Origin: Ochotona curzoniae
Taxonomy: Eukaryota; Chordata; Mammalia; Lagomorpha; Ochotonidae
NCBI RefSeq assembly: GCF_017591425.1
Contig: NW_024464918.1
Coordinates: 30,222,001-30,286,000, forward strand
DNA length: 64,000 nucleotides
Direction of reading: 5' to 3'
The position numbers and the translations under genes were made by a program. Within the stretch, counting starts at the first letter, position 1; each line of letters starts with the position of its first letter. This document shows positions 10,820 to 20,362 of the stretch, piece by piece. The notes below the pieces were generated by a model, which did no database searches, was not told the origin of the DNA, and worked only from the letters and a program-made list of their open reading frames with translations.

Positions 10820-11064
10820 CCGGTTCATAGGGAGTGATATAGAGAAAGTAGGATCCTCTATCCTCTGGCTGAGTATCTCAAATGTTCACAACAGCTCAGG
10901 CTGGGTCATGCTGAAGTCAGATCCAGAACTCTGTCTGGCACACCTGCCATGGGGATGCCAGGAAGCACATGGGCCATTAGCTGCCGCCTTCCGAGGTGCA
11001 GTGACAGAAGGTGGTTCTGAAGCCGAGTCGCGAAGGACTCAGGCCACCAATGATGTGGCATGCT
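10820..11064 (-). mobile_element. C-repeat SINE, minus strand, diverged
   Basis: 'GATCCTCTATCCTCTGGCTG', 'GCTCAGGCTGGGTCATGCTG', 'GGGGATGCCAGGAAGCACAT' and 'AAGGACTCAGGCCACCAATG' follow the reverse C-repeat order. More diverged than its sense neighbour, with which it forms an inverted pair. Confidence 0.7.
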
Positions 11065-11499
11065 GAAGTCTCAAGCACTCACTTAATATGGGGCTCTTTA
11101 TATTTACTCAAGAATATAATCTTTAATTGCTGATTTCATGCTCTGCTATTTTCTTAGCATAAATTCTCAAATGTGTCTTCTCTAGATAAAATGTACAGGT
11201 AAGACTGTTGGTGTGTGGAAACAGTGGTTTCTAGAAGGACAGAAAACCATTGAAGTGGTTTCCTGTTTCGTCACACCTTCCAGTGTTTGTTATTACTTCA
11301 GTTTCCCCAATTATATGTCTTAAGAATCTCAAAATAATTTTAGCTTTATTATCATCAAGTGTGAAATAAAATCCAAGAATTCATTCATTTGTTCTCAGCC
11401 TGTTTTCTGTTGAGGAAGAGGTCGTGGGAAAGCATGGCAGTGTTAGTGGGGTGGGGGGAACAGACAATTGAGAAGTCCAGAGAAATGAGAAGGTAGGAC

Positions 11500-11960
11500 C
11501 CACAGATGAGGGAGAACCATTGGAAAATTCTAGTTGTGAAAATCATAGGTTAAGAGTTACATTTCTAAAGACTATTCTGGAAATAAGGACTAGAACTAAA
11601 GCACAGGAGTGGGAATAGGCAAATTGGTGACCATCAAGGCTGGGAATGCGGTTAAGAAACTTACTTTATGATTGACACAAAACAGTGGTCAGGAAATAAG
11701 AAAATGATGGTGGCAGGCATAGAAAGGTCAGAGGAAAAGACTTGGGGAAATTTAAAGGAAGAAAGTAGCAGGGCATGTGGAAGCTTATAGGATGTGGGAA
11801 GAATGGACGTGGGAGGTGATTGCCAGATTTCTAGCCTAAGATGTAGGTGGTAGCACTTCACTGGACTAAGACAGGGGAGCCTTGGGGAAAGCACACGAAG
11901 ATGGGTTAAGATGAGGCAGTTGGCTTGGATTGCCACTTAGAGAAACATGGGCATTGCCAA
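11500..11960 (-). mobile_element. L2 LINE remnant
   Basis: Purine-rich sequence with the L2 reverse-complement flavour: 'AAAGACTATTCTGGAAATAA' resembles the conserved 'AAAGATCACTCTGGCTGCT', and 'GATTGCCAGATTTCTAGCCT' resembles 'ACTCCCAGGTTTCTGGCTTG'. Highly diverged; the assignment rests on order as much as on identity. Confidence 0.5.
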
Positions 11961-11989
11961 TAGAAGCTTGGCGAGTGCTAACGGGTACT

Positions 11990-12422
11990 TTAAAACATTT
12001 TAAAAAATAGAATATTTATTAGTTTGAAAAGCAAAGAGACAGAGGCATAGAGGCACATACACGCTGACAGAGGGGGAGGGAGAAGGAGAGGGAGGAAGGG
12101 AGGGAGGGAGGAGAGAGAGAGAGATAGAGAGAGATAGAAAAGGAGTAGAAGATATGCTGATTGACTCCCCAAACTGTTGCAATATCTGGCTGGGCCTGGG
12201 CAAAACTATGATCCCACGACTGCATGTGGGTTTTCCACATGGATGGTGGTGGTTGGGTGGCAGGGAGAACCCAAGTGCTTAAGCCATCTTCTGCTACTTT
12301 TGCAGGCACTTGATCTGGGTGCTGGATTGCAGGTGGAATAGCCAGTGTTAAAAAGCAGCACTCAGATTCGAAGCCAGTGTCACATGTGAAAACTTAACCT
12401 TCTGTGCCATGATGCCAGCTTA
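11990..12422 (-). mobile_element. C-repeat SINE with expanded purine tract
   Basis: Reverse order is clear: A-tail side 'AAATAGAATATTTATTAGTT', expanded 'AGAGGGGGAGGGAGAAGGAG' purine tract, 'GATTGACTCCCCAAACTGTT', 'AACCCAAGTGCTTAAGCCAT', 'GAAGCCAGTGTCACATGTGA' and the head. About 430 bp, longer than usual because the purine tract has grown. Open frames on the minus strand that are rich in Ser, Leu and Pro are translations of this tract, not genes. Confidence 0.88.
12066..12145. repeat. Polypurine (GGGA/GA)n tract
   Basis: About 80 bp of nearly pure purine on the plus strand, made of AGGGAGG and GAGAGA units, inside the SINE at 11990-12422. It derives from the SINE's own CT-rich region. Confidence 0.9.
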
Positions 12423-12429
12423 CTAGATG

Positions 12430-12605
12430 GTGTTTGAGTTTGCCCCCCTCTAAGCCTGGATCCCTTTATTTATGAAATGTGGTATGCAGTGCTTATTTCT
12501 TGACATAGCCAACAGAAAGGACATCCAGTTTATGTGGGGTTTGCTTAGTGCCTGCGGCGTAGTAAACATTTAACAGCAACAGCTGCCTTGTTGTTCAAGG
12601 GGTGA
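12430..12605 (+). mobile_element. MIR SINE remnant
   Basis: 'TTGCCCCCCTCTAAGCCTGG' and 'TTTATTTATGAAATGTGG' match the MIR core (CTCTCTAAGCCTCAGTTT, TCTGTAAAATGGGG), and 'GCTTAGTGCCTGCGGCGTAG' followed by 'TAAACATTTAACAG' matches its 3' end (GCCTGGCACATAGTAAGCGC). A C-repeat sits directly upstream. Confidence 0.75.
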
Positions 12606-13633
12606 CAGTGGCGAGCAGCAAGGAGTTCTTGGGCAGATGTTGAGTAAGATGAGCTGTCAGCGTTCAGGCAGTTCACTCCTCGATGACAAGACTCTAACTG
12701 ATACAGAGCTGCTCCCAGGGAGAAGGACCTGCCTGGCACAGCAGTCAAGGGCCACTTTGAAGGATGCCACGTGGATATTGCAGAGGAGCCAGCAGCAGAG
12801 GAGGGTGAAAATAAAACGGGAAGTGGGATTACGCGGTCCTCATGATAAGTAGAATGGCTTGTATCTTGTTAGCCTGGAATCTGGCAAGATTTCACAATAC
12901 AGGGCAAAAAATGATTTTGCAAATCTAATTAACCGAAGGTTCTAGAAGAGGGGGAGGGACCTCAGATTCCACGGGTGGGCCCGATGCAATCACAAGAATC
13001 CCTACCAGGAAGGCAGATTGGAACAGAGTCAGAATGGGCGACTTCCAGCAACCCACGTGCAAGGAACATTAGGAATACCCTGAGGTACGGACAGCAACTG
13101 GGCAGCAGGTTTGGCAAAAAAAAAAAGCTGAGAGTTTGTCTACATTTTGCTTTTAGCTCAGCGAAATCAATTTTCCCCTTTTGACCTCCCACACTGCAAG
13201 ACAATTCTTGTTTTCTTGATCACAAAGTTCTTGGTAACCTGTTAGAGCCATTGGAGAAGATCAGAATCATCCACGAAGAGGTGGACAGAGAAGCATAAAT
13301 GAGGCTGAGTTTCGGACATGGAGTGGGCATCATGACAAGCTACAGGGTGAGCTGTTGTCCAGATGGGCTCCCCAGGGGCTGGGCAGCATGGCTGCACCCC
13401 AGCACTTCGACTGACACATACCAAGTGCTCACTCACCCTCTGCCATTCGTCAGTCCATTCTGCAGCTCTGATATTATAGACTGAGTCCTTTGTAAAAGAT
13501 AGAAATGTGTCCTCAAGGCTCTAAATATGGGCAAGTGCAGATTCAAGCAGGGAGGGATACGTGTGCTCCAAGCATAGCACTGAATGAATTGAAAGAGAAT
13601 CATGTTTGTTTTTTTTTCTTACACTTGCTCAAA
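12606..13633. other. Unassigned non-coding interval, about 1 kb
   Basis: Moderately GC-rich, with no recognised gene or element. Has an A11 run near 13116. Overlapping short frames on both strands do not look coding. Confidence 0.4.
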
Positions 13634-13915
13634 AAAAGTTAATTTTACTTATTTGAAAGGCAAAAACCAGGAAAAGACAGGTATACCAACTGCAAGCTCA
13701 CATCTCAACTGGCCACACTGATGGGCTGGGACAAATAGAATCTGGGAGCATAGAATTCCACTGGGGATTCCCATACCAGTAACCAGGACCCAAGAATACA
13801 TGCACTGGCATGGGCTTGGACCATAAGTGCAGCAGCTGGGACTTGAACCCGTGCCCTGATACAGGGCACCAGTGTCACAAGCAGGGGTTTAACTCACTGC
13901 CCCCTGACTCCAACC
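13634..13915 (-). mobile_element. C-repeat SINE, minus strand, diverged
   Basis: 'TTTTACTTATTTGAAAGGCA' (tail side), 'GGACTTGAACCCGTGCCCTG' (degenerate Pol III B-box region) and 'CAAGCAGGGGTTTAACTCAC' (head) lie in reverse C-repeat order. The centre is diverged. Confidence 0.75.
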
Positions 13916-14544
13916 CCATTTTATTGTACTCCAATCTCGTGTTTTATGTTTGTAATTTTGTCATGTGTTCAGATAAAAGCTTCAAGTGCTAAGGGCTATT
14001 TTATTTCTTTTGGAAATTGTCTTCACCTCCCGTGTTTTGCTGAGAGTACACTGAAGTTGATGGATTCTAGTTCCTTTCTGCAGAAGAACGAATTCAAACA
14101 AACGTCCTCTCATTCCTCGTTCTCTTGTATGAAAAGTTTGTCTGAACAATCCAATCTCCGTTGAGATGAATGAGAAATTAAAGCTTTCTGTGCAGGTTGG
14201 AGCAGCTCCGGGATTTGTCTTTACAATGTTACAAATTTCTTTAGAGGGAGAGAACAATAAAGATTAAAGCAATAACCCTGTGAAGTACATGTGGGAGCTG
14301 GACTTGAAACAGCACGACAAGCTCCTGCTCGAAGACTCGGTCCCCGAGGCTGTGGACTCTGGCCTGGTGGGGATTCATTTTTTGCTGCCACTGACAGGGT
14401 TTGAAAACAACAACCAGAGCGAGGAGTTTTGACATTCAAAGACGACAGGTTTGCTGTGTGCTGCAGTGTGGCGAAGGCACATGTGTTTGTGTTGTTTTGC
14501 AGAAAACGCGTTGGGCCTGGCATCCATGTTAGTCTTTTTAGTTT
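13916..14544. other. Unassigned non-coding interval
   Basis: No gene or repeat recognised. Overlapping open frames of 91-100 codons on the minus strand near 13980-14520 are not accompanied by any recognisable domain. Confidence 0.4.
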
Positions 14545-14838
14545 AGTTTTAATGATTGTTTATTTACCAGTTGTAGAGACAGACAGAAATCTTCCATCTA
14601 TTGATTGACTTCACTAATGGTTGCAAACAGTCAGCCCTGAACCAGGCTGCTACTTCATCTGGGTCTCTCACATGGGTGACAGGGGCCTAAGAGCTTGGGG
14701 CATCTTACGCTTACTTCCTAGGCCTTAAGCTGGGAGCTGGATTGGAAATTGAGCAGCTGATACTTGAACTTGTGCCCATCTGGGATGCTGGCATTTCAGG
14801 CAGCAGCTTTATTTGCTATGCCACAGTGCTGTGCCCAC
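14545..14838 (-). mobile_element. C-repeat SINE, minus strand
   Basis: 'ATGATTGTTTATTTACCAGT' tail side, 'AATCTTCCATCTATTGATTG', 'TGGGAGCTGGATTGGAAATT', 'TACTTGAACTTGTGCCCATC' and head end 'GCCACAGTGCTGTGCCCA'. Nearly complete, moderately diverged. Confidence 0.88.
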
Positions 14839-14989
14839 CATGGTATGCTGAAGCCTTAAACCGGCCTTCCTTGACACTTGTCCCTTGGATCTTAAAAGTT
14901 CGTAGAGTTGACAAGGAATGGTGTCTTGAATTAAGACTTCCTTTCCAAACCATGTTATGAGTATATGAGGCTTCTGAAGTTACACTGAA

Positions 14990-15150
14990 ATTTTTTTGTT
15001 TGAATGAAGAAAGACAGAAAAAGGAGAGAAAGGGAGAGAAACAGAGGTCCTCTATCTGATGATTCACTCCCCAGTTGGTCTCAACAGCCAGGACTGGGGC
15101 CAGGACAGGGAACTGGCTGGGAACTGGAGTAGCCAGGATTGAGTGGCAGG
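14990..15150 (-). mobile_element. C-repeat SINE fragment, tail half
   Basis: 'GAATGAAGAAAGACAGAAAA', 'AGAGGTCCTCTATCTGATGA' and 'TTCACTCCCCAGTTGGTCTC' mark the 3' half of a minus-strand copy. The head half is not recognisable, so the copy is 5'-truncated. Confidence 0.75.
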
Positions 15151-15904
15151 GGACGTCGCTGTTACAGTCAGTGGTTCAAGCAGTTTCACTAGAATGTGAA
15201 CACAGGTTTTGGATTGCAGTCCTCGAGTTGTTGCTCCATCACACTTCTGGCATTTTTGTCTTTAGTCTTTATTCATATCCACCTCAAACCAGAAACTACG
15301 AATCTGAAATTAGTCAAATCAGCAGGGCATAATGATGCCCTGGAGATGGAGGAGTGAAAACTAGACATGTTATGAAGATAGATGTAACATTGTCATAATC
15401 AGATGCCCATGAGCTGTGCCATTTCACGACTCCTTAGCTCTGCTAGCTGCCATGTAGGGTTGCCCTGTGTTATCAGAGAGGTTCTCCTTAATTGTTGCTA
15501 AACCTGTGTAGCCATAAGACTGGGCATGTTCTCAGAGCGGAAAGGAAGTAACTCAGGTTGTTGGGGGGAATCTAAGCAAGATGAACCGTTGATACCTGCC
15601 CCACCTGATTGTATCCTCAGGGCTTCCCTGGCAGTTGTGTAGAAGCGCTTACTTAGACTGAATTTATTAACTTCAGAAGCAGAAGATTTGTTTTAGATGA
15701 CTCAAACATACTAGAAAAATGATCTTATGTTAACTCGGGAAAGAATGGCATCTAGTTTTGACTTTTGGGGGTTATTTCCAAATGAAGTGATCCAGGTCAT
15801 TTTGAAGGTTTCTTGAAGGTCGTTAGAGACATGAGGATGAAGTGGTGCACACACACACACACACACGTGTGTATGTTATCTTTCAATTTTTGAAGATTAT
15901 TCAG
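15151..15904. other. Unassigned interval with a short CA tract
   Basis: No gene recognised. The only distinct feature is the alternating purine-pyrimidine run at 15846-15874. Confidence 0.45.
15846..15874. repeat. (CA)n/(GT)n microsatellite
   Basis: A CA run switches to GTGTGTAT through a central ACGT, giving about 28 bp of alternating purine and pyrimidine with a partly self-complementary junction. Confidence 0.95.
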
Positions 15905-16842
15905 TTTTTAAGGCTCTTTGGCTCTCTGGTATGATTGCAGACTCAGAAACCAGAGCTTGGGGGCTAACCCAGTCAGGGTTATTACGGGTTGCTCTGACTG
16001 GGCTGCAGCTCCCAGTGGTGAACGTGAGGGCAAATTGTGTGGAAGGCTGGATTGGGCTGAATCATAGCACCAGCTGGTTTTGTAAGCGATGGGGTTGGAG
16101 ATAGATCTGACCCAGCAATTGCAATGAGCAGTGTGGACATAGGCAGATGTGGGTGACAGAGTGATATGGACCTTGTACAGGTAGGTGAACACACAAGATC
16201 TTACATCAGTTCAGATGAGACTTTGAGGGCCCTCCCAACTAAACCACTGGATTCCTAACTCCACCCAAGGGGAGAGTGGCAGAACCTGTGGTCTGACAGT
16301 AAGGTGCATGTATCAAAACTGGACCCCCTCAGTGGCTTTGAGCAGAGGACAGCATACCTGGAAGTATGTGGAGGATACGGCAGCAATTCGAGCCTGCAGA
16401 GGATACCTAGTTCCATAACAGAGGAAGGAGGGCAGGACAAACTGATCAACTATCCCAGGGAAGCATGATGCAAATTTCTGGGTGAATGGAGACGCAGAGG
16501 TGGACTGTGTCAGCCAATGGCTTTGCAAGGACATCCTCATCCTTGCACCTGTGAGATCAACAGCATTTCAGAACTATCGAAAGCACTTCAGCAGAAACCT
16601 TGGAGCATGCTCCACATCAGGGACTTTGAGATGACATTGGGTGGCCGTTCCCCATTCTCAGGTGCTGAGGCAGTTGGGAGGCTGGGGGTGGCTTCTCTCC
16701 TTATCTCCTGCCTTCTCCCCAGATGCAGAAAGAAGGAAAAGAAAATGTGGAAACAAGGAGTCTCTCTCTCTTTCCCCATCCTGAATCCCTCCCACCCTAA
16801 CCAACCTTGTAAACATAATCAAAAACAAAATTTAAAAAGACA
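15905..16842 (+). mobile_element. Long A-tailed interspersed repeat, possibly lagomorph L1 3' UTR
   Basis: This roughly 940-bp block contrasts with its AT-rich flanks: GC-richer, with G-rich stretches such as 'GGGAGGCTGGGGGTGGCTTC', a CT-rich segment, and an A-rich end 'CATAATCAAAAACAAAATTT'. That layout suits a retroposon 3' end, and parts resemble what I remember of lagomorph LINE 3' UTRs. I found no target duplication and no reverse transcriptase motif, so the family is uncertain. The 128-codon frame at 16517-16903 lies in it and is not family-like. Confidence 0.4.
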
Positions 16843-17339
16843 ATTTGGTTCAAGCATAATGAGAGTTTTATTCACTTTAGCTTCAAACCTGCCTGTACGC
16901 TAACATAAAATATTTTAAAATAAAACTTGTTTCTCACTATAGCATTTGAATGTGACGGTGAAGGATGGAGCATAGCAAGACAGTCCATAAGACAAAAAGG
17001 GCTAGAGCTTTCAAATGGTCCAGGCAGCTCAATGAGAAAGAGGCAGTTACTTTTCAGTGTTCTTTGCTCTGCTTCCTTGTGGTTCTAACAGATAAATGCA
17101 TAGTGGAAGCTGCACATGCCCTGGGAAACAGTATCCTGTCTGTCTGCTCTAGGTGCAAGATCCCCCATAGCGCTACAGAAACATGTTACTGTGCACTGAC
17201 CACGATCCGGTTGTTGTACATGTTTTAATAGTTTTTATGTATTGATATCACGACATCTTTTTAAAAACACAAACATGGAAACATACACACATGTGTGCAC
17301 ATGCACACACATACAAGTCTTTTGGGAAGAGGCTGTGTC
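16843..17339. other. Unassigned interval
   Basis: AT-rich, with a diffuse CA/TG-rich stretch at 17277-17312 ('ACACACATGTGTGCACATGC'). No gene or element recognised. Confidence 0.45.
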
Positions 17340-17652
17340 TTTAAGTTTTATTTTTATTGGACAGTCAGATTTACAGAGAGAAAGGGGAAAGATTTTCTGT
17401 CTGTTGTTTCACTCCCAAAGTGGCTGTAATGACTAGTGCTGAGTTGATATGAAGCCAGGTTCCAGGGGCTTCCTCCTATTCTCCCATACAGCTGCAGGGT
17501 CCCAAGGCTTTTGACTATCCTTGATTACTTTCCCAGGCCTTGGCAGGGAGCTGGATGGGAAGTGGGGCAGCTGGGATATGAACTGGTGACCATATGGGAT
17601 CCCTGTGTGTTTAAGGTGAAGACTTTAGCCACTAGGCTGCTGTGCCGGGCCA
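17340..17652 (-). mobile_element. Pika-type C-repeat SINE, minus strand
   Basis: Tail side 'TTTTATTTTTATTGGACAGT', then 'GAAGCCAGGTTCCAGGGGCT', 'CAGGGTCCCAAGGCTTTTGA', 'GGGAGCTGGATGGGAAGTGG', 'ACCATATGGGATCCCTGTGT' and head end 'GCTGTGCCGGGCC'. Nearly complete. The 'TTTTTATTGGA' tail form is the pika-like one. Confidence 0.93.
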
Positions 17653-17681
17653 GAGACTAACTCTTATAGCCAGCCCCTTTG

Positions 17682-17872
17682 TAAAGAATGCAGTGGCTCA
17701 GTTGGCTAGTTCTTCCTTTGCAAACAATGGGATCCCATGGGGTACTAGTTTGTGTCCTGGCTGTTCTGCTTCTCATTCAGCTCCCTGCTTGTGGCCTGGG
17801 AAGGCAATGGAAGATGACCCAAAGCCTGGGACCCTACACCATGCAGGAGACCCAGAAGAAGTTTCTGACTCG
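17682..17872 (+). mobile_element. C-repeat SINE, sense, 3' part missing
   Basis: 'AGTGGCTCAGTTGGCTAGTT' head, 'TCATTCAGCTCCCTGCTTGT', 'GGCCTGGGAAGGCAATGGAA' and 'GGAGACCCAGAAGAAGTTTC' are in sense order, then the match stops and an LTR-like sequence begins. Loss of the 3' half rather than the 5' half is unlike ordinary truncation during insertion and suggests a later deletion. Confidence 0.85.
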
Positions 17873-18115
17873 CCATGGAACTTCTCATGTTTATGTGCCT
17901 TGCCGTCCTCAGTCAGCATTCCCATCAGACACCAAACAATGGGGCCACCCCGTCTTGGACTGCAGCCTCCAGAGTCATGAACCAAATCAATCCTCTTTCC
18001 TTCAGAGATAATCTCTGTCTTTTGTTGTATTATATGTGGGTAGTAACAAAAGCTACCCTGCTTCCATTGTTTCATGCTTTACCTTTTTCTCAGAAATTCT
18101 AACTAAGACAGTGGC
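17873..18115 (+). mobile_element. MaLR-like LTR 3' part
   Basis: 'GTCTTGGACTGCAGCCTCCA' then 'GTCATGAACCAAATCAATCC', 'TTTTGTTGTATTATATGTGG' and 'TTCTAACTAAGACAG' follow the 3' end order of MaLR LTRs (CTTGGACTTCCAGCCTCCAGAA, GTGAG, TTTTGTTATAGCA, ACTAAGACA). Confidence 0.65.
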
Positions 18116-18249
18116 TTACACACTCTCTTGATCTTATCTCCCACGTCTGGACCCTCTTGGTGTCTTGGCTGCACCCCTGCTGCACCCCGACTCTGAGCCA
18201 GGCACATCCCTGCTGTGCACCCCCCAGCCTGGTGTGGGAAGCAGTCAGC

Positions 18250-18490
18250 CAGTAACAGCTCCTGTGGCAGGTGGTAAAAATTGCTCTAAGGGAAACGCAA
18301 GCAGGAAAGACAGCAGTAGAAGCATGCTTTATTTCACGTGGGGTGGCCTAGAGGAGGCCTCTTGGAGGAGGTGACATCTGAGCCGAGTTCTGAAAGCCAC
18401 GGCTTTGCAGCCTTACTAAATGGCCTTAGACCCCAAACCACCTTTCAGTAAACACGGGGAGGAAGCGAGCATCTGCCAGGTGAAAGCAGA
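18250..18490 (-). mobile_element. L2 LINE remnant
   Basis: 'GAGGAGGCCTCTTGGAGGAG' with 'GTGACATCTGAGCCGAGTTC' is a close match to the reverse complement of the L2 3' segment (GAAGGCCTCTCTGAGGAGGTGACATTTGAGCTGAG). Flanks are diverged, so the extent is approximate. Confidence 0.75.
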
Positions 18491-19871
18491 AAGAAGGAAA
18501 AGACAGGAAACTCTAGTGATAAATCCACATTGATCCAATTCAGGGACTAATTTGTGTTTCCAAAGCATGTTGAAAAAAAAAAAAAAAGCTAAAAAGAAAT
18601 CTGCACCCAGGGACTATTTGATGAATCATGGGTAGCTAATTGTAGCCGGGCTCCCACAGGCATGACACATCATTGGAAATCTGGGTGGATTTCAGAAGAG
18701 AAATGTTAGTGCGTTTTAAACAATACCATTAGCCAATCTGATTTCACTTACTGGCATGCACTTTGTTCCAGCTATCTCCTCTAAAGATGAATTGGCTGAC
18801 GGTTCTATTGTCAAAATGACAGCGTGAAAAGAGAGGCATGTGGGTTGTAATAATAATACGGAACATGTGTAGAAGGTCAGCGAAGCACCAGCTTAACGTT
18901 GCAGGGACGGATTTCCCCTGGGACAGCTCTGGAGAGTATGAAAGGCCGAAGATCAGGACACTGATGATGTGTCTGGCAGTGGTGGTGAAATCGTTGTACG
19001 TATTTAGCTGGGCCGAGGACACTGCTGTGTTCCTTTCAATTAGTCGATGAAATCTCTCCCGAACAATAAAGAAAGCCAACCACAGCCGTGGGTTCCAGTG
19101 CCGCAGAATGAATGGAAATGAGATGGTGTGAAAATATGAATTGCTTACTTCAGATTAACGAGGCAGTATTGAACATGCTCCCTGGAGAAACAGACTACTA
19201 CTATATTTCCCCACCCTGGAGACTGAAGCTTAACCCACAGAGCATGGCACGTCCTCGTGGCACTTTAAGCCAGAATCTGATGCTTTGCCACATCTCTGAG
19301 ATGTAACCAGGGATTAATGCGTGGGTTTGGGAGACTGGTTTCTCCCTTAATGCAGCCTGTGTGCAGCAGAGAGCTGGGGGTTGCAGGGGCTTTCTGGTTC
19401 TGCAGGGAGAGAAAGCTGGATTTGAAACCTAAATCCATTCCTTACTGTTTTGTAGCAATCAATCTCATTTTTGTCATTTCTAGATTGAAGGAAATATGCA
19501 TTGCCCAAACATGGGTAGGGCAGATTTGGAAAGACGATATTAGTGAAATATTTAATGAATATGGAGTGGATGGGAGATGCTGCCACATGTTATGATTTCT
19601 TTGTTGCATCCCTTGCTGTACCTGCTGCCTCATTTCTTGCTGCCATAGTGGACAAGTCCTGGGTGAGTCCGGGGACTTAGAGGAAATGGCACATCTTATT
19701 TATTTCGAAGTGTAAGGAGCTTTAAACTTGAGGAAGGAAGATCAGCCCCTTTGTATATGGTGCCCTGAAAAAATTAGGCAAATAGTTTACTGGAAATCCC
19801 AAAAATGAAGTGAAACATGACAAGGACCCACAGAGTACAGGGGCAGTGACTCCAGCATCATGTGGAAGTCA
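18491..19871. other. Unique interval, about 1.4 kb
   Basis: No repeat family recognised apart from an A15 run near 18570-18588. The minus strand has a 111-codon stop-free frame at 18744-19079 with no motif I know and no visible splice context. Candidate for conserved non-coding sequence. Confidence 0.4.
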
Positions 19872-20080
19872 GTGTGAATAATGGTTAAAGTAGTGTCTGG
19901 ATCCAATGCATGGACTGCAATTCCAGGCCCGCTGTGTGCAGCTGAAGAACCACCAGAAAACTATTGAACTTCTCTGAGTCTTGCTTCTTTATCTGTAAAA
20001 TGGGCAAATAATCAGCTCCACTTCGCAGGACTGATATGAGGATCCATTGCATTTGCAAAGAGCATAAAACTATGTCGTGT
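19872..20080 (+). mobile_element. MIR SINE
   Basis: 'AATGCATGGACTGCAATTCC' corresponds to the MIR head (GGACTCTGGAGTCAGAC), and 'TCTTTATCTGTAAAATGGGC' is a near-perfect MIR core. 'GGACTGATATGAGGATCCAT' and 'GCAAAGAGCATAAAACTATG' follow in the expected order. The 3' end is next to a later C-repeat. Confidence 0.9.
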
Positions 20081-20089
20081 TACTATTTG

Positions 20090-20362
20090 AACTTTTTAAA
20101 GGTTTCTTAAATTTTGACAGACAGAGTCAAGGTGATAATGCGCCCACATCCAGTGGGCCGCTCCTGCAATGACTGTAGTTTCCCAGGGACCGGGGACAAG
20201 AACTCAATCCAGGTGTCCCTGAGTTGGCAGGAGCCCCACCACTTGAGTCGTCAGTGCAGGAAGCTGGAGTCAGGAGCCAGAGCTGGGAACCGAATCCAGG
20301 GAAAGAGGTCAGCCGTCGGCGTTTAGCTGGCATCTTCACTGCTAGGCCAAATGCCTACCTGA
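20090..20362 (-). mobile_element. C-repeat SINE, older subfamily, minus strand
   Basis: 'CAGGAAGCTGGAGTCAGGAG' then 'CCAGAGCTGGGAACCGAATC' and 'GGCATCTTCACTGCTAGGCC' mark the reverse head. This carries the 'AAGCTGGAGTCAGGAGCCAG' block absent from the young copy at 46.5 kb, so it belongs to a different branch of the family. Confidence 0.8.

Noticed and set aside
12000..12309. Three overlapping minus-strand frames rich in Ser, Leu and Pro
   Set aside because: They translate the expanded purine/pyrimidine tract of a C-repeat SINE.
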